Shown here piece after piece: positions 22,501 through 33,686 of a stretch of 40,582 nucleotides of DNA (the first letter of the stretch is position 1; every line of letters begins with the position of its first letter). The stretch covers positions 1 to 40,582 of the forward strand of contig DF237484.1 in assembly GCA_000708835.1 (NCBI GenBank), written 5' to 3'. The translations under genes were made by a program, and so were the position numbers. This stretch comes from Klebsormidium nitens. Its lineage: Eukaryota > Streptophyta > Klebsormidiophyceae > Klebsormidiales > Klebsormidiaceae. Below the pieces are notes generated by a model. It had not been told where the DNA came from. It saw only the letters and a list, made by a program, of their open reading frames with translations, and did no database searches.

Positions 22501-23311
22501 GGGTGGGCGGGGTACGCCGTGTCTCGACGGAAGACCCGTCTTAGAAGCACAATGGCATGCGCTCTTTCTTGCGGGGCCGTCTCAAGCTGTTCGCCTCGTA
22601 TGTGCAGGGTGTTCCCCGCCTCTCTGAAACGCAAGAAGAAGACCGGCACGGAGGACGACGGGAGTGCGGGTAAGGCTCCCAGGATGAGCGGGGTGGGCGG
22701 GTGCCCTTCGAACTGTGCGGAATGCGTGGCCCTGAGGTGGACCTCTCCTTTGCTGGTGCCGACCCACAGGCACGGCATCACGCCTCTGGCAGGGTCGCCT
22801 GTGTAAGCATGTGCTGCACCGGCGCACAAATTCTTACTATCGTCACTTTGTCCAACCGTGGGACAGGCTTGTGGACCTTTGTGCATTCCCTTTCTGCGCA
22901 GATGCTCGCACTTTGGCGGTGCACGCTCTCCAGTCGCTGGTGAGCGGGGTGGAGGCCGTCTTCAGGAGCTGGGCGGACCGGCTGACGCAGTACCTTGCGC
23001 AAGCTGACGTGCACGCCCTGGCGGCCGCGCTCAAGGCCGAGCTCTCGCCCACAGAAACGGGCGGGCCCTCTAGCCAAGCGGGCCGGGTCCTGACTGCACT
23101 CCAGTCCTGGTCGCGCGAGAGGCAAGTAGCAATTATGCAAACGAGGGAGCAGAGCAGGGGCGGCGGAGAGGAAGAAAACGACGAAGCGGTGCTAGTCTTG
23201 GACTTGGAGGCCGTACTGAGGGCGTCCTTGGAAAGCTCCAGCGAGGTGCTCGAACAGATTCGGACAGCGTCGTTGTTGAAGGCAAATCTCTTCAAGAAGC
23301 TTAACGTCTGA
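16598..23311 (+). CDS. NAA25: NatB N-acetyltransferase auxiliary subunit NAA25
   Basis: NAA25 (Mdm20 family) is the non-catalytic scaffold that anchors NAA20 to ribosomes for N-terminal acetylation of Met-Asp/Glu/Asn/Gln starts. Fourteen exons join in frame: 16598-16852, 17046-17207, 17444-17627, 17862-17980, 18140-18588, 18936-19153, 19448-19655, 19919-20306, 20657-20851, 21123-21708, 21985-22077, 22379-22487, 22608-22669 and 22902-23311, giving 1145 residues. The N-terminal part is TPR-like: RRVRPILDQVDLRNYKQAVK, then YAREYDYLKQQQ, REQFLMWAVCTLELQALAEQ and LGHYKESAAAFASVLRISPD. Other family-conserved stretches are WYRLLDIKHIQAETMAHHVL, REFVRFKERLERSHQ, LSFNEDLATRPWWTPTPEQ and the Lys-rich LKRKKKTG near the C-terminal third. 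The start has a good context (gccATGg). A disordered Lys/Gly/Glu-rich insertion is encoded by exon 10 (about 21270-21480), making the protein somewhat longer than usual. The exact starts of exons 2 and 11 rest on phase and weaker similarity. Confidence 0.9.
19246..19300 (+). repeat. 20-bp direct repeat in an NAA25 intron
   Basis: Copies at 19246-19265 and 19281-19300 read GTGTATTTAAGT(A/G)TCTTCTT with one mismatch and a 35-bp period. They lie in the intron between exons 6 and 7. A local duplication is the simplest explanation. Confidence 0.7.
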
Positions 23312-25174
23312 GATGTCCTGAACGGTTTATGTTGAACCGACTCCTATTATAAGTCCATGAAGGCGTGATTAAGGCAGAATAATAGCTGCGGAATCTGGAT
23401 GCAAGCATCTCAATGGTGACGCAGGTATTACGTCTGAGTGCTTCATTGCAATGTGTGACCTGTTGCTTAGATTGTTTCCGTCTGTACTCGAGTCCGAGCT
23501 CACGCTCGGTGTAATCGAAGTGGAGCTAGCTCCTGTCGATCAAGTTCTGAAGTGTGGGCTTCCGAGTAATGTTTCGTTTGCAATGTACCTAGGTATGCAA
23601 CATTCATTCAAACGCTTTAGGTCGATTTGGTGGCTTAATGGCATGGAGGAATTGCATGATTAGCCTAATAATATTTGACGCGCGGCTTGAAACCATCAAT
23701 ACATGAAAGTGCTTCTTTTACCAGCATCAGTGTTCTCATGCAAGCTTGATACATGCAGAAATGCACAGCAAGAATTGGCTGTTAGGCTGCCTCTGAACAG
23801 AAGCCCCACAGAAAGGCTTGCTACGCTTGTAGTGCTAACTATAGCCCCGGGCCGTACTTATCATGGCACAGATTGGCCCATGAGAATTGGATGCCTGGAG
23901 TAACTTACGTGTTGCTTCTGCAGATCAAGACGCATCAGCAATCGATTGCCATTGCGTCCACCTCAGACAGCAGCCGAATAAACAACCCAGTCTAGCTCCC
24001 GGAACCCCAATTAAGGGCAGAGGGAGCATACGTGTACTGGCAACTTCACGCTTATCGGTAGTTCTATCGCAATCAGTGATAACGGGTCGTTATTGCAAAA
24101 GCAGTATGTTGGCCAAGCCTTTGAACTCAAGGTCAAGCGATGAGAGCCACAGCACCTCAAATGTCAATCACACGACCGGAAGCAACAGTCGGAAACAGAG
24201 ACAGAGATAGTCTACAAAAGGTGTACGAAACCTGACATCGCTAGCGGCCTGGTGACAGGTGCGTTTTTGCTACATGGTGTGTGTGTGCGGGCTGTAGCCT
24301 GTGTGTGCCGACTACATGTTTGGTGTGTATTCACGAGGGTATCCAGACTGACATGCCCGAAGACAAGGCAGAACTGCTATATACGCGCTAGGTGCGAATG
24401 CAGGGCAACTCGAGCAAGTGTACCTAACCGCATATAGCTGGCCTAACTTATTCACGCCGGCCAGGCACGTTCCAATGCTGCCATCCAAATGTGGTGTCCC
24501 AAAACGTGATGTATATCAAGATGGTATTGAAAAGGATGTGGTGCATAGATGTTTGTAAAAAGCTTCCGGGCGGAGCTAGCTAAACCAAAAAGTGCACGAC
24601 AGTAAAGTGCATACTACTGACAGATTCAGACGTTCGGCGTAGTGCTCCCTGAGAATATTTCTCTGGCTTGGTTGAGGCAAGAGTTGCCAGACTAAGTCAG
24701 AGAATGGCAAAGAATTGCCTTCCGAAGATATCTCAAAGGTCGATCGTCGATTTGAAGATCTTCCATGACCACGTGTTCTACCACGTGTTAGCAAAGTTGC
24801 AACTTGCTGGTGTTTCAGCCAGGTCACAAGGTCGGGAGCCACGTCAGCATGGAGGGTCTCCTAGGAGCACGCCACCTGGAAATTTTGGCGCGCCATTCTG
24901 GTGGCCATGGCCGAGTCCAGACCATCATGTCACGGTGGTACGGTGGGCCAAATCATGGCTGCAATGGTTGAGGCGGCGTTTCCGCACGCACCCGGCTGAG
25001 CTGCTTTTTGGAAAGCAAGACGGGTGCTCTTCCATTTCCTCACTGCGGGGCAGCTGATCTGGTCGAAAGTGGGTGGGGCCGGCTGCCAGGAAGGTCAACA
25101 ACCTCCGGGAGGGGTGCTCGACGTTCCTGAAGGGGCAGAATTGACACCGGCAAGCCTGGTCTATATGGGCAAAT
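23312..25174. other. Intergenic region upstream of the BTB gene
   Basis: This 1.9-kb stretch lies between the end of NAA25 and the start of the BTB gene, which run in the same direction. Open frames are short and lack domains. A GT-rich patch occurs at 24277-24330. The proximal part carries two G-box/ABRE-like motifs (24768-24789) and becomes GC-rich from about 24830, as expected of a promoter plus 5' leader. Confidence 0.55.
24768..24789. promoter_or_regulatory. Tandem G-box/ABRE-like motif pair
   Basis: The decamer ACCACGTGTT occurs at 24768-24777 and again at 24780-24789, a 12-bp period that places both cores on nearly the same DNA face. The reverse complement AACACGTGGT contains the ACACGTGG form known as an ABA-response element and G-box in plants. 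The pair is about 390 bp upstream of the BTB start codon. Binding by bZIP or bHLH factors is inferred from the motif alone. Confidence 0.45.
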
Positions 25175-28100
25175 ATGATCCGCGTGACGAGCAACAGCGT
25201 CCTGGTGGTCCCCCCTTTCGAATGCGCGTGGCTGTGCGAGGAGCTGCGGTTCAAGCAGCCGGGGGAGGGGTGCGTCACATTTGAGGCGCGGGCCGACAAC
25301 GACGTGACGGTGGTGTTCAAGGAGGAGAGCGGGTCGCGGCACTACCGCACGGACAGCGGGCGGCACTACACGGTGGTGCTGGGCAGCCACCGCAACAAGC
25401 GGATGCGCATTGAGGTGGATGGGCAGCCTGTGGTGGATGTGCCAGGGACGGCGGTCAGCAGCACGCAGTTTGAGCGCTACTGGATCGACATTCGGCAGGG
25501 GGTGATCACGGTGGGCAAGGGGGACCCTGGGCAGGCCGTGGTGTACCAGTGGACGGATGCGCAGCCCAACTGCGGGGTGCAGTATGTAGGGCTGAGCTCT
25601 TGGGACAAGTTTGTGGGCTACAGAAACATCCGAGTTTTGCCCACGCTGCATTCAGTGAGCGCACCTTCCGCCGATCAATCTATCCGCTTCCCCCTAGCCC
25701 AGTCCGGATTTGGGCAGTTCCTCAACAACAATGATCTCGCGGACGTGCATTTTACCGTGGGTTCCGCCGGCACCATCGTGCATGCCCACAGAGTAATCCT
25801 TGCCGGCTGCTGCCCCGCATATGCTCAACAGTTGGAGGCAGTGGGGCCAGAGGGAGCGATCGCCCTCCCAGCTGCCAAGGCTGAGGACCTGATCCATCTC
25901 CTCAAGTATGTCTACCTGGGAGCCGTCACGGTAAGCACGGGACCAGAGGTTATGCTGATATAAAGGTGGTACCTAGTGAAGGCCATCACTGCTCATAACA
26001 TCTCCTGCTTGAAATTGGAATCGATGAAGGTCGTGCAACTGTCCGCTTGACGTCTGCACGCCTGTGATGCCGCCCTTGCCGTTGCCCTTGCCTGCCTTGG
26101 TTAATTGTGCCCTATGATTTTGGCCCACTCTCGGCGAGCCATCTCGGAAAGCCGTCCCTTGTGCCCCTCCAGGTCCAGAAGGGCCAGCTCAGCCGACTGG
26201 AGGACCTGGGAGCCACCTTCGGGCTGACTGCCCTGCAGGAGCGCATTGCCACTGCGCAAGAGGCCCCCGAAAGTGACAAGGTGGAGCTGCGGCACGGAGA
26301 GCGTGCAGGATGCCATGCTGCAGAGGATGCCATGCTGGCGCCCCTCCCGCTGATGACGGACCGCCTGCTCTCATTTCTGGACACCGGGCAGTGGGCGGAC
26401 GTGGCGCTGTGCGTGGCCGGGCAAGGGGAGGTGGTGCGCGCACACCGGGTCGTCCTGAGCGCCTGGAGTGCACCAATGTGCCGGGTGAGAATGCGCCCGA
26501 GCAGCCGCGACGTTGTGTGAAGGTGACGTCTTCCGAGCGCCCGAAAGTTGGCGTGGTACGGGGCCACCAGGGTCCAATAATTTCAAGCGGTGTTGTTTTC
26601 TCCACATCAGCTGCCATGAGTAAGACGTGTGGGAAGTAAGAATGTGGGACAAATATAAACAAGAGAGGGACTTCCCATGTTGGTTTCTGATGTCGATAGG
26701 CGCAGCTAAGGCCGTCTTTTCTGGCTGTTGTGTGCAGATGTTCACCAATGGGATGCAGGAGAGTCGCACGCTGGCGGTCACCATCCACGACACGTCCGCA
26801 GCGGCGCTGCAGGCGCTGGTGCGCTTCATGTACTGCGGCCGCCTGGCACTGCCGGGGGAGGACAGCGAGGGCAGCCTGCTGCTGCCGTTGCTCGTCCTGG
26901 CAGACCGCTACCAGGTGCGCGCCCTGCGGGGCGCGGCCGCCGCGCGCATCCTCGAGCTGGCCAACCAGGTGAGCGCGGAAACCCCCTCAGTGAGCGGTGC
27001 ACTCGACTGGTGTACCTTATCGTTCTGGATTGCGTCTGAAAGGGCATTGTACAAGTCGTCTTTCTGATGCTTCGGGGTCTCCTCCTGTGTCTACAACCAT
27101 ATGTGTGAAGCACAATTTTCCCCTGCTGGATGTTCGTTGAGCCACCGGCCATGTTGTTGGTGTGCAGGACTCGGCGTGCGCCATCCTGCAGGTGGCTGCG
27201 GCCCTGCCTGGGTGCGAGGCGCTGCAGCGCGCGTGCGAGGAGACGTGCGCCACCTGCCTGGAGTACCTCATCAGCCCGCCCTCGCCCGAGTTCCTCGAGC
27301 TGGACTACGCCAGTGTAGCCGCCATCCTGCAGGTGCCCGCTGAACAGCCCTCAATCGCGCCACTTAATCTGGTTATCAACTCGATGTTCCATCGCAATAA
27401 TAAGACTTGAAATCCAGTCAGCTTTGAAGCACCATCACATGCTCCGTTGTTTGTAAATTGTCCCTCACGTTGCAGCATCTTGCTGTGGCACTCACCTTAT
27501 GTTTGTTAAGGGTTACATATGTAGCGTTGTCTCTCCTCGTGCAGCACCCCCAGCTGAGCTTGACCTCGGAGGAGCGTGTCTTGGACGCGGTGCTGCTGTG
27601 GGGTGCTCGTGGCAGCGGCCTTGCCACCTGGCAGGCCGTGGCCGCCGCGGTGCGGGACAGCGGGGCCGGCGCCGTGTTCCGCGAGCGCTTTGACGCCGTG
27701 GAGCAGCTGCTGCCCCTGGTGCACTTCCCCATCATGGCGCCCGCCGTGCTGCAGCAGGTGCGCTGGGCCGCGGGCAGCCGAAGCGCCCGCGCTCGGCCGT
27801 GGCAGAGCCGCCCTTGACACACGTTCCGAGGCTTTTTGTTGAGTCTTGGTGCTTGCGTGTTGGCATCATCTCGAGTTTCGAGCGGATTCCATCGTCACCA
27901 CACTCCAGCCATCTTCTGGGTCGCCGTCTTTATGAATTTCCTTGTTTTGTCCATCCTGCCGTAAGCAATGACCGGCGGGGGCTGTGTTGCGGTGTGGTGC
28001 GTGCAGCTGTGGCCCGCCTCCCTGGTGGCGGCGCTGCCGTGCCTACAGGAGCTGGTCCGGGAGGCGCTGCAGTACCAGGGCCTCGACCAGGACGTCTCCG

Positions 28101-29935
28101 CACAACACAGGTGAGCTACCGGCCTCCGTACCACTGCCACACCGCACTGCCGCTGACAGAACCGGTGGAAGGAGAACGCGGACTACAGTTTGCAGTCCCA
28201 GACACCCACACCGCCTGGTACACAGGGCGCGCGCGGGCCGGTACGTACTCCGTCAAGGATCGAACATCAGTGCGGCCGACGTTGCGGCCAATAGACCCCT
28301 ATGTGGGTCGCCAGCGATCCGGCATGTCAAACCTCGAGGCTAGGCTCGCCGGCGGTGACGTTCCCAGACCCGGTGCTCGCGCACGGAGTACCAAGCGGTG
28401 TGGGGGTCTGGGACTGCAAACTGCAGTCCACGTTCTCCTTCCCTCCGTTCTGACAAGACCCAAGCGGCGTGCTTATCTGGTTGCGTATTCATCACGAGCA
28501 CACGCTGACATCACTGGCAAGCAGCTGATCGACGAGGAACCTTGGTCGACGCCTCATGTACTCTTGGAGAAGGGTTTCCTTGCACTTCTCCAGGATCTTG
28601 ATCTCAAGATTGGGATTCGCAGTAGCGCCTCCGCTATTGACATAGACTTCCCACGATGCTCTAGTGGCTGCTTCCGAGATTCGGACTTCGATCACTTGAT
28701 CCTCTCGTGGCGCAGGCGGAGTTACCAGGCGCTGGACGTGGACATGGCGTCCCGTGCGGTGAAGCCGCAGCACGGCAACCTGCGCTTCCAGCGGCGCCTC
28801 TACTCGTACAAGGAGCTGCTGTACATCTGCGACGGCGACACGCACGGCGTGTGCCACTTCGCGGGCACCTCGTACGGGCAGCACCCCTGGATGAACCCCG
28901 TCGTCGCGCGCCGCCTCACCGTCACCCCCTCCAGCCCGCCCTCCCGCTACACCGACGGCAAGCTCATCGTCAGCCGCAACTACACGGTGAGGGCCCGCCG
29001 GCTTGGCGACCGCGGGACGTTGACAAAGCAGGGGGACGATGCTTGGTGCACGGCACTCTCATCTCCGAAGTTGAGGCCCCCCTTTTGTTTTGTGGCGCCG
29101 CTCCATAGCGAGATTGCACGGTGATGCGTCCGCGACTTCCCAGCATGTATCCTGAAGCAGTCCGGCATCTTGCAGTGCACGTCGTACGCGGGTCCGTGCT
29201 ACGAGGACGGCCACCTCACCGCCTGGTGGAAGATCGATCTGGGGGAGGAGCATCAGGTGCGCCGCCGCTTGTGTACCCAGCAGGGCGTGCGCGGGCGGGG
29301 GGGTGCCGGCCAATGATTCGCACAGCTTTGCCGGAAGAAGTCTCTGGCGCCAGCTTGATGCCGCCCCTTCCCCGCGCCCGTCTTGAGATTGTGCTTAATC
29401 TAACATGGGATCGGTCTGTGGCTGCAGCTCATGTGCAATTACTACACGCTGCGGCAAGACGGGTCGGCAAACTTTCTGCGAACGTGGAAACTCCAGGTAA
29501 CAGATACCTCTGTGTCGGCGAGTTATTGAAGATAGGAACAGACAAGCCCGCTTCGTGAGATGCCGGCCTCTTTGCGGACGCGTTTTGCATGTTGCGGGAG
29601 ATCGGTTCGCTGGTCGATATACAAACGAGGACGGGCTTTGGTTGGGCCTGCTCTTTTGTTGCTTGTGGTCGCCACTCCCGTGCCCCGGCTGATGGGCGGC
29701 GGGGCGTGCGTGGCAGGGGTCCCTGGACGGCGGCACCTGGACGGACCTGCGTGTGCACAGCGACGAGGCGACCCTGTCCAGCCCGGGGCAGTACGGGTCG
29801 TGGCCCATCTCGGGGCCCACCGCCGCGCTGCCCTTCCGCATGTTCCGGGTCCTGCTCACGGGCCCTTCCACGAGCAAGTCGAAGCCGTGGAACCTGTGCT
29901 TATGCTACGTTGAACTCTATGGGTACTTCCGCTAG
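25175..29935 (+). CDS. BTB/BACK protein with discoidin-like C-terminus (At2g30600-like)
   Basis: The protein resembles Arabidopsis At2g30600 along its length and is nearly equal in size (806 residues). Ten exons join in frame: 25175-25930, 26173-26484, 26738-26968, 27168-27332, 27545-27757, 28007-28110, 28716-28986, 29176-29256, 29428-29496 and 29717-29935. Domain order: a farnesoic-acid O-methyltransferase-like fold (about 13-155; FEARADNDVTVVFKE, NCGVQYVGLSSWDKFVGYRN); a first, diverged BTB (about 181-260; LADVHFTVG, HAHRVILAG); a second BTB (about 317-433; WADVALCVAG, RAHRVVLSAWS, MFTNGMQES, LVRFMYCGRLALPG); BACK-type helices (about 434-560); and a galactose-binding or F5/8 C-like region (about 605-806; YICDGDTHGVCHFAGTSYG, WWKIDLGEEHQLMCNYYTLR, SLDGGTWTDLRVH, WNLCLCYVELYGYF). 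BTB proteins often serve as cullin-3 adaptors or scaffolds; that role is inferred here. For exon 8 an acceptor 15 bp upstream would add SGILQ in frame; alignment with the relative favours 29176. Intron 6 holds an inverted-repeat insertion. Confidence 0.9.
28153..28455. mobile_element. Inverted-repeat (MITE/foldback-like) element in BTB intron 6
   Basis: The arms 28167-28221 and 28388-28442 are reverse complements at 51 of 55 bases. Weaker pairing continues outward for about 10-14 bases (GACAGAAC against GTCAGAAC). The arm starts GGAAGGAGAACG and includes CAGTTTGCAGTCCCAGAC. The spacer is about 166 bp and encodes nothing recognisable. The whole lies within the 605-bp intron 28111-28715. This form suggests a non-autonomous DNA transposon. 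No convincing target-site duplication was found, so the exact borders are uncertain, and a hairpin-forming local duplication is an alternative. Confidence 0.65.
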
Positions 29936-32523
29936 CACTGGCTCGAGATTGAGACAGGTGGAGCCTGAAGCGTTAGTTTCTTTTCTTGCGCGCTCTCGGG
30001 AACGGGCCTGCTGTTCTGGAAGAAGCAAGTCTCTCGCAAGCTGACATGTACGGTGATTAATCAGGTTTCGGTCATTGAGAAATGATTCTTTTGGGAGTCT
30101 GGGATGAAAACCAAATGAAGGCGTTAAGAGAACTGGTATATGTATAATTGGATAGAACATGCTGGATCACATGTCAAATGTTGAAATATGTTAAGGTAGT
30201 CGGAGTTCTTAAACTTAGGAGCTTTTGTAGTTGCGGTTTGTGCAGGACGAGCTATATGTCGAAATTGAATTGCGAGGGGGTGACAAATGGAATGACACTT
30301 GATTTACTTATTAGCCATTTTCGCGATGTGCATTCTAAATCTGCAGAAATCAGTGCCGCATGCACCCCGGACCATGCACCATGATGGAAAATCTGCCAAG
30401 TTGCAGACATGGTTTCCAGGCATGCTCGGCCTAGGCAGATCGCACAGTAAGGTCATGAAGCACATGCATGTATCTCCGGCAGGACGTGAAGGTTCCATTT
30501 TTAGGTCACCGACCACAGGTTTTCAGACCCAGCGTGGTTGCAAGTCACGCGTCCAAAATAAAGATGTAGCAAATATGCGGCGCGGCATATTCAGTGCATG
30601 ACCGAGCTTTGCATTTGCTCCAGATCACACTTAAATTCTAATAACATTTATAGTATGCGGAAAGCTAGACTTATAGCTAGCTGGTATATTGTTGGGTGTA
30701 AAATTTCCGGATCAGATATTATGCCTAACATATGGTGCGCAATTCGAATTTGGACATCGGATTCCCCTTCATGGTGATATGTGGACTGTACCAACTCGAT
30801 CGTCATCATGCAAGCGCGGCGGGAGTTCAACACATCAGGAAGCTATGTGATGTGCATGAGTAATGATTGATACAGTAGTTACGCCACATGAAATGTGAGG
30901 TAGCACATGTCATGTTAGTCATTTTGCTTTAAGTTGTTAGTAACCGCTTGGTAATAAGAATAGTAACATTCTTTGATGAAGCCCGAACTCCGAGATTGCT
31001 TGTTTCTGAGCCAAGGGCCCGTGCCTACGCGTGTATTAAAAGAAGTGACCATGCAAAAATAGAAATAGATACAAACACTCTCAGACTAGCCTCGCAGCAA
31101 CTGCATCACAATGACGCAGGCTATGCAGATTTGGCCCTGTACTCCCATGCGAGTATGTGCATACTTGCAAACTTTTTTCATATTGAGCCCAACAGATCCA
31201 GCTTTGGTTGTGATGATCCATAAGCAATCAAACAAAGAACAACCTACCAACCCAACTAAAGAGATAACAAATCATTATATCAATGTTACTGCCTTGTTAA
31301 CGTGTGCTTTTGCTTAATTACCAAAAAGCGTGCGATAGTGAGCAAAGTCTCCAGATGAATGAGCTAGATGCTCACTCGTCATTGCTGAAAATAGCAGCTT
31401 TTGGAAGGGGCATGAACATGCTTGGTTGTTCATTGACGAAACCATATTGGGGTCGCCTGAAAACCAAGCTCCAAATCCCCTGTAAGCAATCTCAAAAACC
31501 ACGAATTTTGCATACCTCAATGCACTTTACCAGAAGGATGAACATAGAAGCATTTGAAAGTTCCAAACAAGAAGCAAAAGAGACCCTGGAAGTGAACTTG
31601 GTAACCCAATCGGCAGCCAAGGTTTTAGAAGTGGGGGGGCCAATCTCTAGATAAGAGTGTCTTTATGTGTACGTGTTTGAGCAGGCACCTTATCCTTCGA
31701 AGCAGGCGGACATCTTTCCAGCATCAGTGAGAAGGGAATTGAATCTCAACGTCTATGACACTCGGCAGAAAATTGCACGAGCTGTAGTTTTGTCTTAGAT
31801 GCTTCCCACGATGGCCAGAATGCAAGCAATGCAAGAAGCTACCCCAGAAAAAATGCAAAACCTCCGCCGGCCACCAGCAAATCGTCTGCGCATGAAGCTT
31901 AACGGTGCAGAATGTGCTTGGAGAATAAAAAAGCAGATTTGCAAGGCACGAACTGCGCCCAAAGGACTGCTAAGGGATGCCTTTTCGCGCTGTTAGAAAG
32001 CTCGAACGCGGGTGCTCTGAGGGTCAACAGGGGCAGCACACATCATCGCGTGCTCTACTCACCACCTATAGAGACTCATGTGAAGTCCTCCAAACTGTCC
32101 CCGCACGAATATCACACAGCTAATTAAAAAAGCGAGAACAGATACCAGAATGCACCAAAATAGAACGCGTGGTTTGCCAGGCAGACGGTCATGAGTACAA
32201 ATACCTGCAGGTGTGTGGTGAGGTGACAACTGCGCACCCCTTTGTGAAAAGAAGGCCCGGACTCTCCGTTCTGACTGCACCATTACCATTCCAGCAATCT
32301 GCCAAACCGTGCGGAGCAGAGGCTCTAGCAAGCTTGAGACAAGCAATGCTAGGTCACTGGGTTCAACACAGGTACAACATTCAAATGCAGGTTCATGAGC
32401 AGATATTGTCTTGCTTGCTGTAGCAACACTTTGCAAACCTACTAGGAACTTCCTTTAACTCTAGAGCCACTTGTATGGAACAGAGCATAGCAGCCTCCCT
32501 TATCTAGGATCAAAGTCTGTGTC
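29936..32523. other. Intergenic region between convergent BTB and bS21 genes
   Basis: This 2.6-kb, comparatively AT-rich stretch lies between two 3' ends. The longest open frame (31304-31654, plus) does not begin with ATG and has no domain or splice context. No RNA gene, repeat array or element was identified. It probably includes 3' untranslated regions. Confidence 0.55.
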
Positions 32524-33081
32524 TTAGATAGACTGGTTCAATTCGTCCAGATACTGTACATCCAACAGCCCTGCATTTGCTTCCGTGATCGGCTCGTTGT
32601 AGTTCGTGTCAAATGATGGCATGCTGCCCCTGTCCTCTCTCCTGGCCCGTGGCTTGAACACCTTGGGCTCTTCCCCGATCAGCGGCATCGTGTTTCCATA
32701 GAAGTCGTCATTTCTCTTCCTGGCAACCCGTCTGTCCCTAGCGTCCCGTTTCAACTTTTGCATCAGTCTCCGCTTCCTTTTCTCCTGATTGTCCTCATGG
32801 AAACGCTTCCGTCGAACTTCGAAGAGAACTCCCGACGACTTGACCTCACGGATGAAACGCTGAATGCCCCTCTCTAGGTCATCCCCCTCCATGAACTCCA
32901 CCTCCGCATTCACAGGGTGCTGCGACATGGCCACCCTGGCACTGCAAACCTGCCGGGGGAGAAGCAGAGGCGTGGGTCGCGAGCAGGTAACCCCATCTAT
33001 GCAGTTCTTTTGCCGCATCCCGCTAAACTGGCCCACGGGAGCAACAGCCCCCATGCGGCACAAACTAATGCTACCCGCCAT
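32524..33081 (-). CDS. bS21 family ribosomal protein, organelle-type
   Basis: A single-exon gene of 185 residues. Residues 57-110 match the small-subunit protein bS21: VNAEVEFMEGDDLERGIQRF, then REVKSSGVLFEVRRKRFHED and a run of basic residues (NQEKRKRRLMQKLKRDARDR). In bacteria and organelles bS21 sits on the 30S subunit near the anti-Shine-Dalgarno region. The first 50 residues are rich in Ser, Arg, Ala and Cys with few acidic residues, which fits a plastid or mitochondrial targeting peptide, so the product is probably imported; which organelle cannot be told. The first ATG in the frame is at 33081; an internal Met at residue 52 begins the conserved part. The C-terminal 60 residues form an extension beyond bacterial bS21 with KVFKPRARRED and an acidic tail. 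The gene is divergent from the USP40-like gene. Confidence 0.85.
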   Translation of the reverse strand: MAGSISLCRMGAVAPVGQFSGMRQKNCIDGVTCSRPTPLLLPRQVCSARVAMSQHPVNAEVEFMEGDDLERGIQRFIREVKSSGVLFEVRRKRFHEDNQEKRKRRLMQKLKRDARDRRVARKRNDDFYGNTMPLIGEEPKVFKPRARREDRGSMPSFDTNYNEPITEANAGLLDVQYLDELNQSI

Positions 33082-33686
33082 CCTGCTGCAGGTCGACCAC
33101 CCCACACAATCACAAAAGAGGTGATCCTACTCTGCACTGAAGAGTCGCCCTCCAAGGCTGCACGACGACCCTGGTCGGCAATGCAGAGCCCCTCAATCCC
33201 GAAAAGCGCGTCCTGTCAACTCTTCCTCCTTGACAATGGTAGGCCTACCTACTCTAGGGTTTGATCTAGGGAGGGGGAAGGGTTTCGTGGCTTGGATAGG
33301 TTTCCTCCAAACCCGAAACGTTAATGCAAGTGAACCAATTTTAAAGTGGAAGCTCCTGCAAAATTCAAAACCAGATTACCGTATCCTGGGTTTCAGATGT
33401 CAAGAAACCGACCCGGTATTTAAACCCCGGTTTTCGTCGTCCGGGTTTCTGTTGCCAATGGGCCATGGCCATGCTGCTTTGATTTTGTTCAGAAAGCTGT
33501 TCACTCTCAATCATAATGCATTGTGCAACTAGGAGTAGGAGGATGGGCAGCCAATGCCAATGGTGGCACATAGGAACATGGCATCGCCCCATTGAATCAT
33601 GCAATTGAGGGAGTCGCAGCTTGGTGCTGAAGCAAAAACCGTCAAAATTATGCTCGTTGAAGGCTGACACTCCACGCCGGCGCACC
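33082..33686. promoter_or_regulatory. Shared upstream region of bS21 and USP40-like genes
   Basis: A 605-bp spacer separates the two divergent start codons and should contain both promoters. It contains a telo-box-like octamer at 33255-33262 and a TGGGCC (site II-like) hexamer at 33459-33464. No coding exon was recognised. Confidence 0.5.
33255..33262 (-). promoter_or_regulatory. Telo-box-like octamer
   Basis: On the minus strand, in the direction of the bS21 gene, it reads AAACCCTA, about 175 bp upstream of the start codon. In land plants this octamer together with TGGGCC/T (site II) elements is common in promoters of translation-related genes; one TGGGCC lies at 33459-33464. Function here is inference. 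Confidence 0.4.

Noticed and set aside
21714-22886. Long minus-strand open frame (390 codons)
   Set aside because: It lies antisense to NAA25 exons 11-13 and their introns, has no recognisable domain and arises from GC-rich codon structure on the other strand.
27799-29124. Plus-strand open frame of 441 codons as a separate gene
   Set aside because: It starts with GTG, crosses intron 6 and reads exon 6 out of frame; only its exon 7 part is the true frame of the BTB gene.
31304-31654. Open frame of 116 codons in the BTB-bS21 spacer
   Set aside because: No ATG start, no domain, no good splice sites, and composition like the surrounding non-coding DNA.
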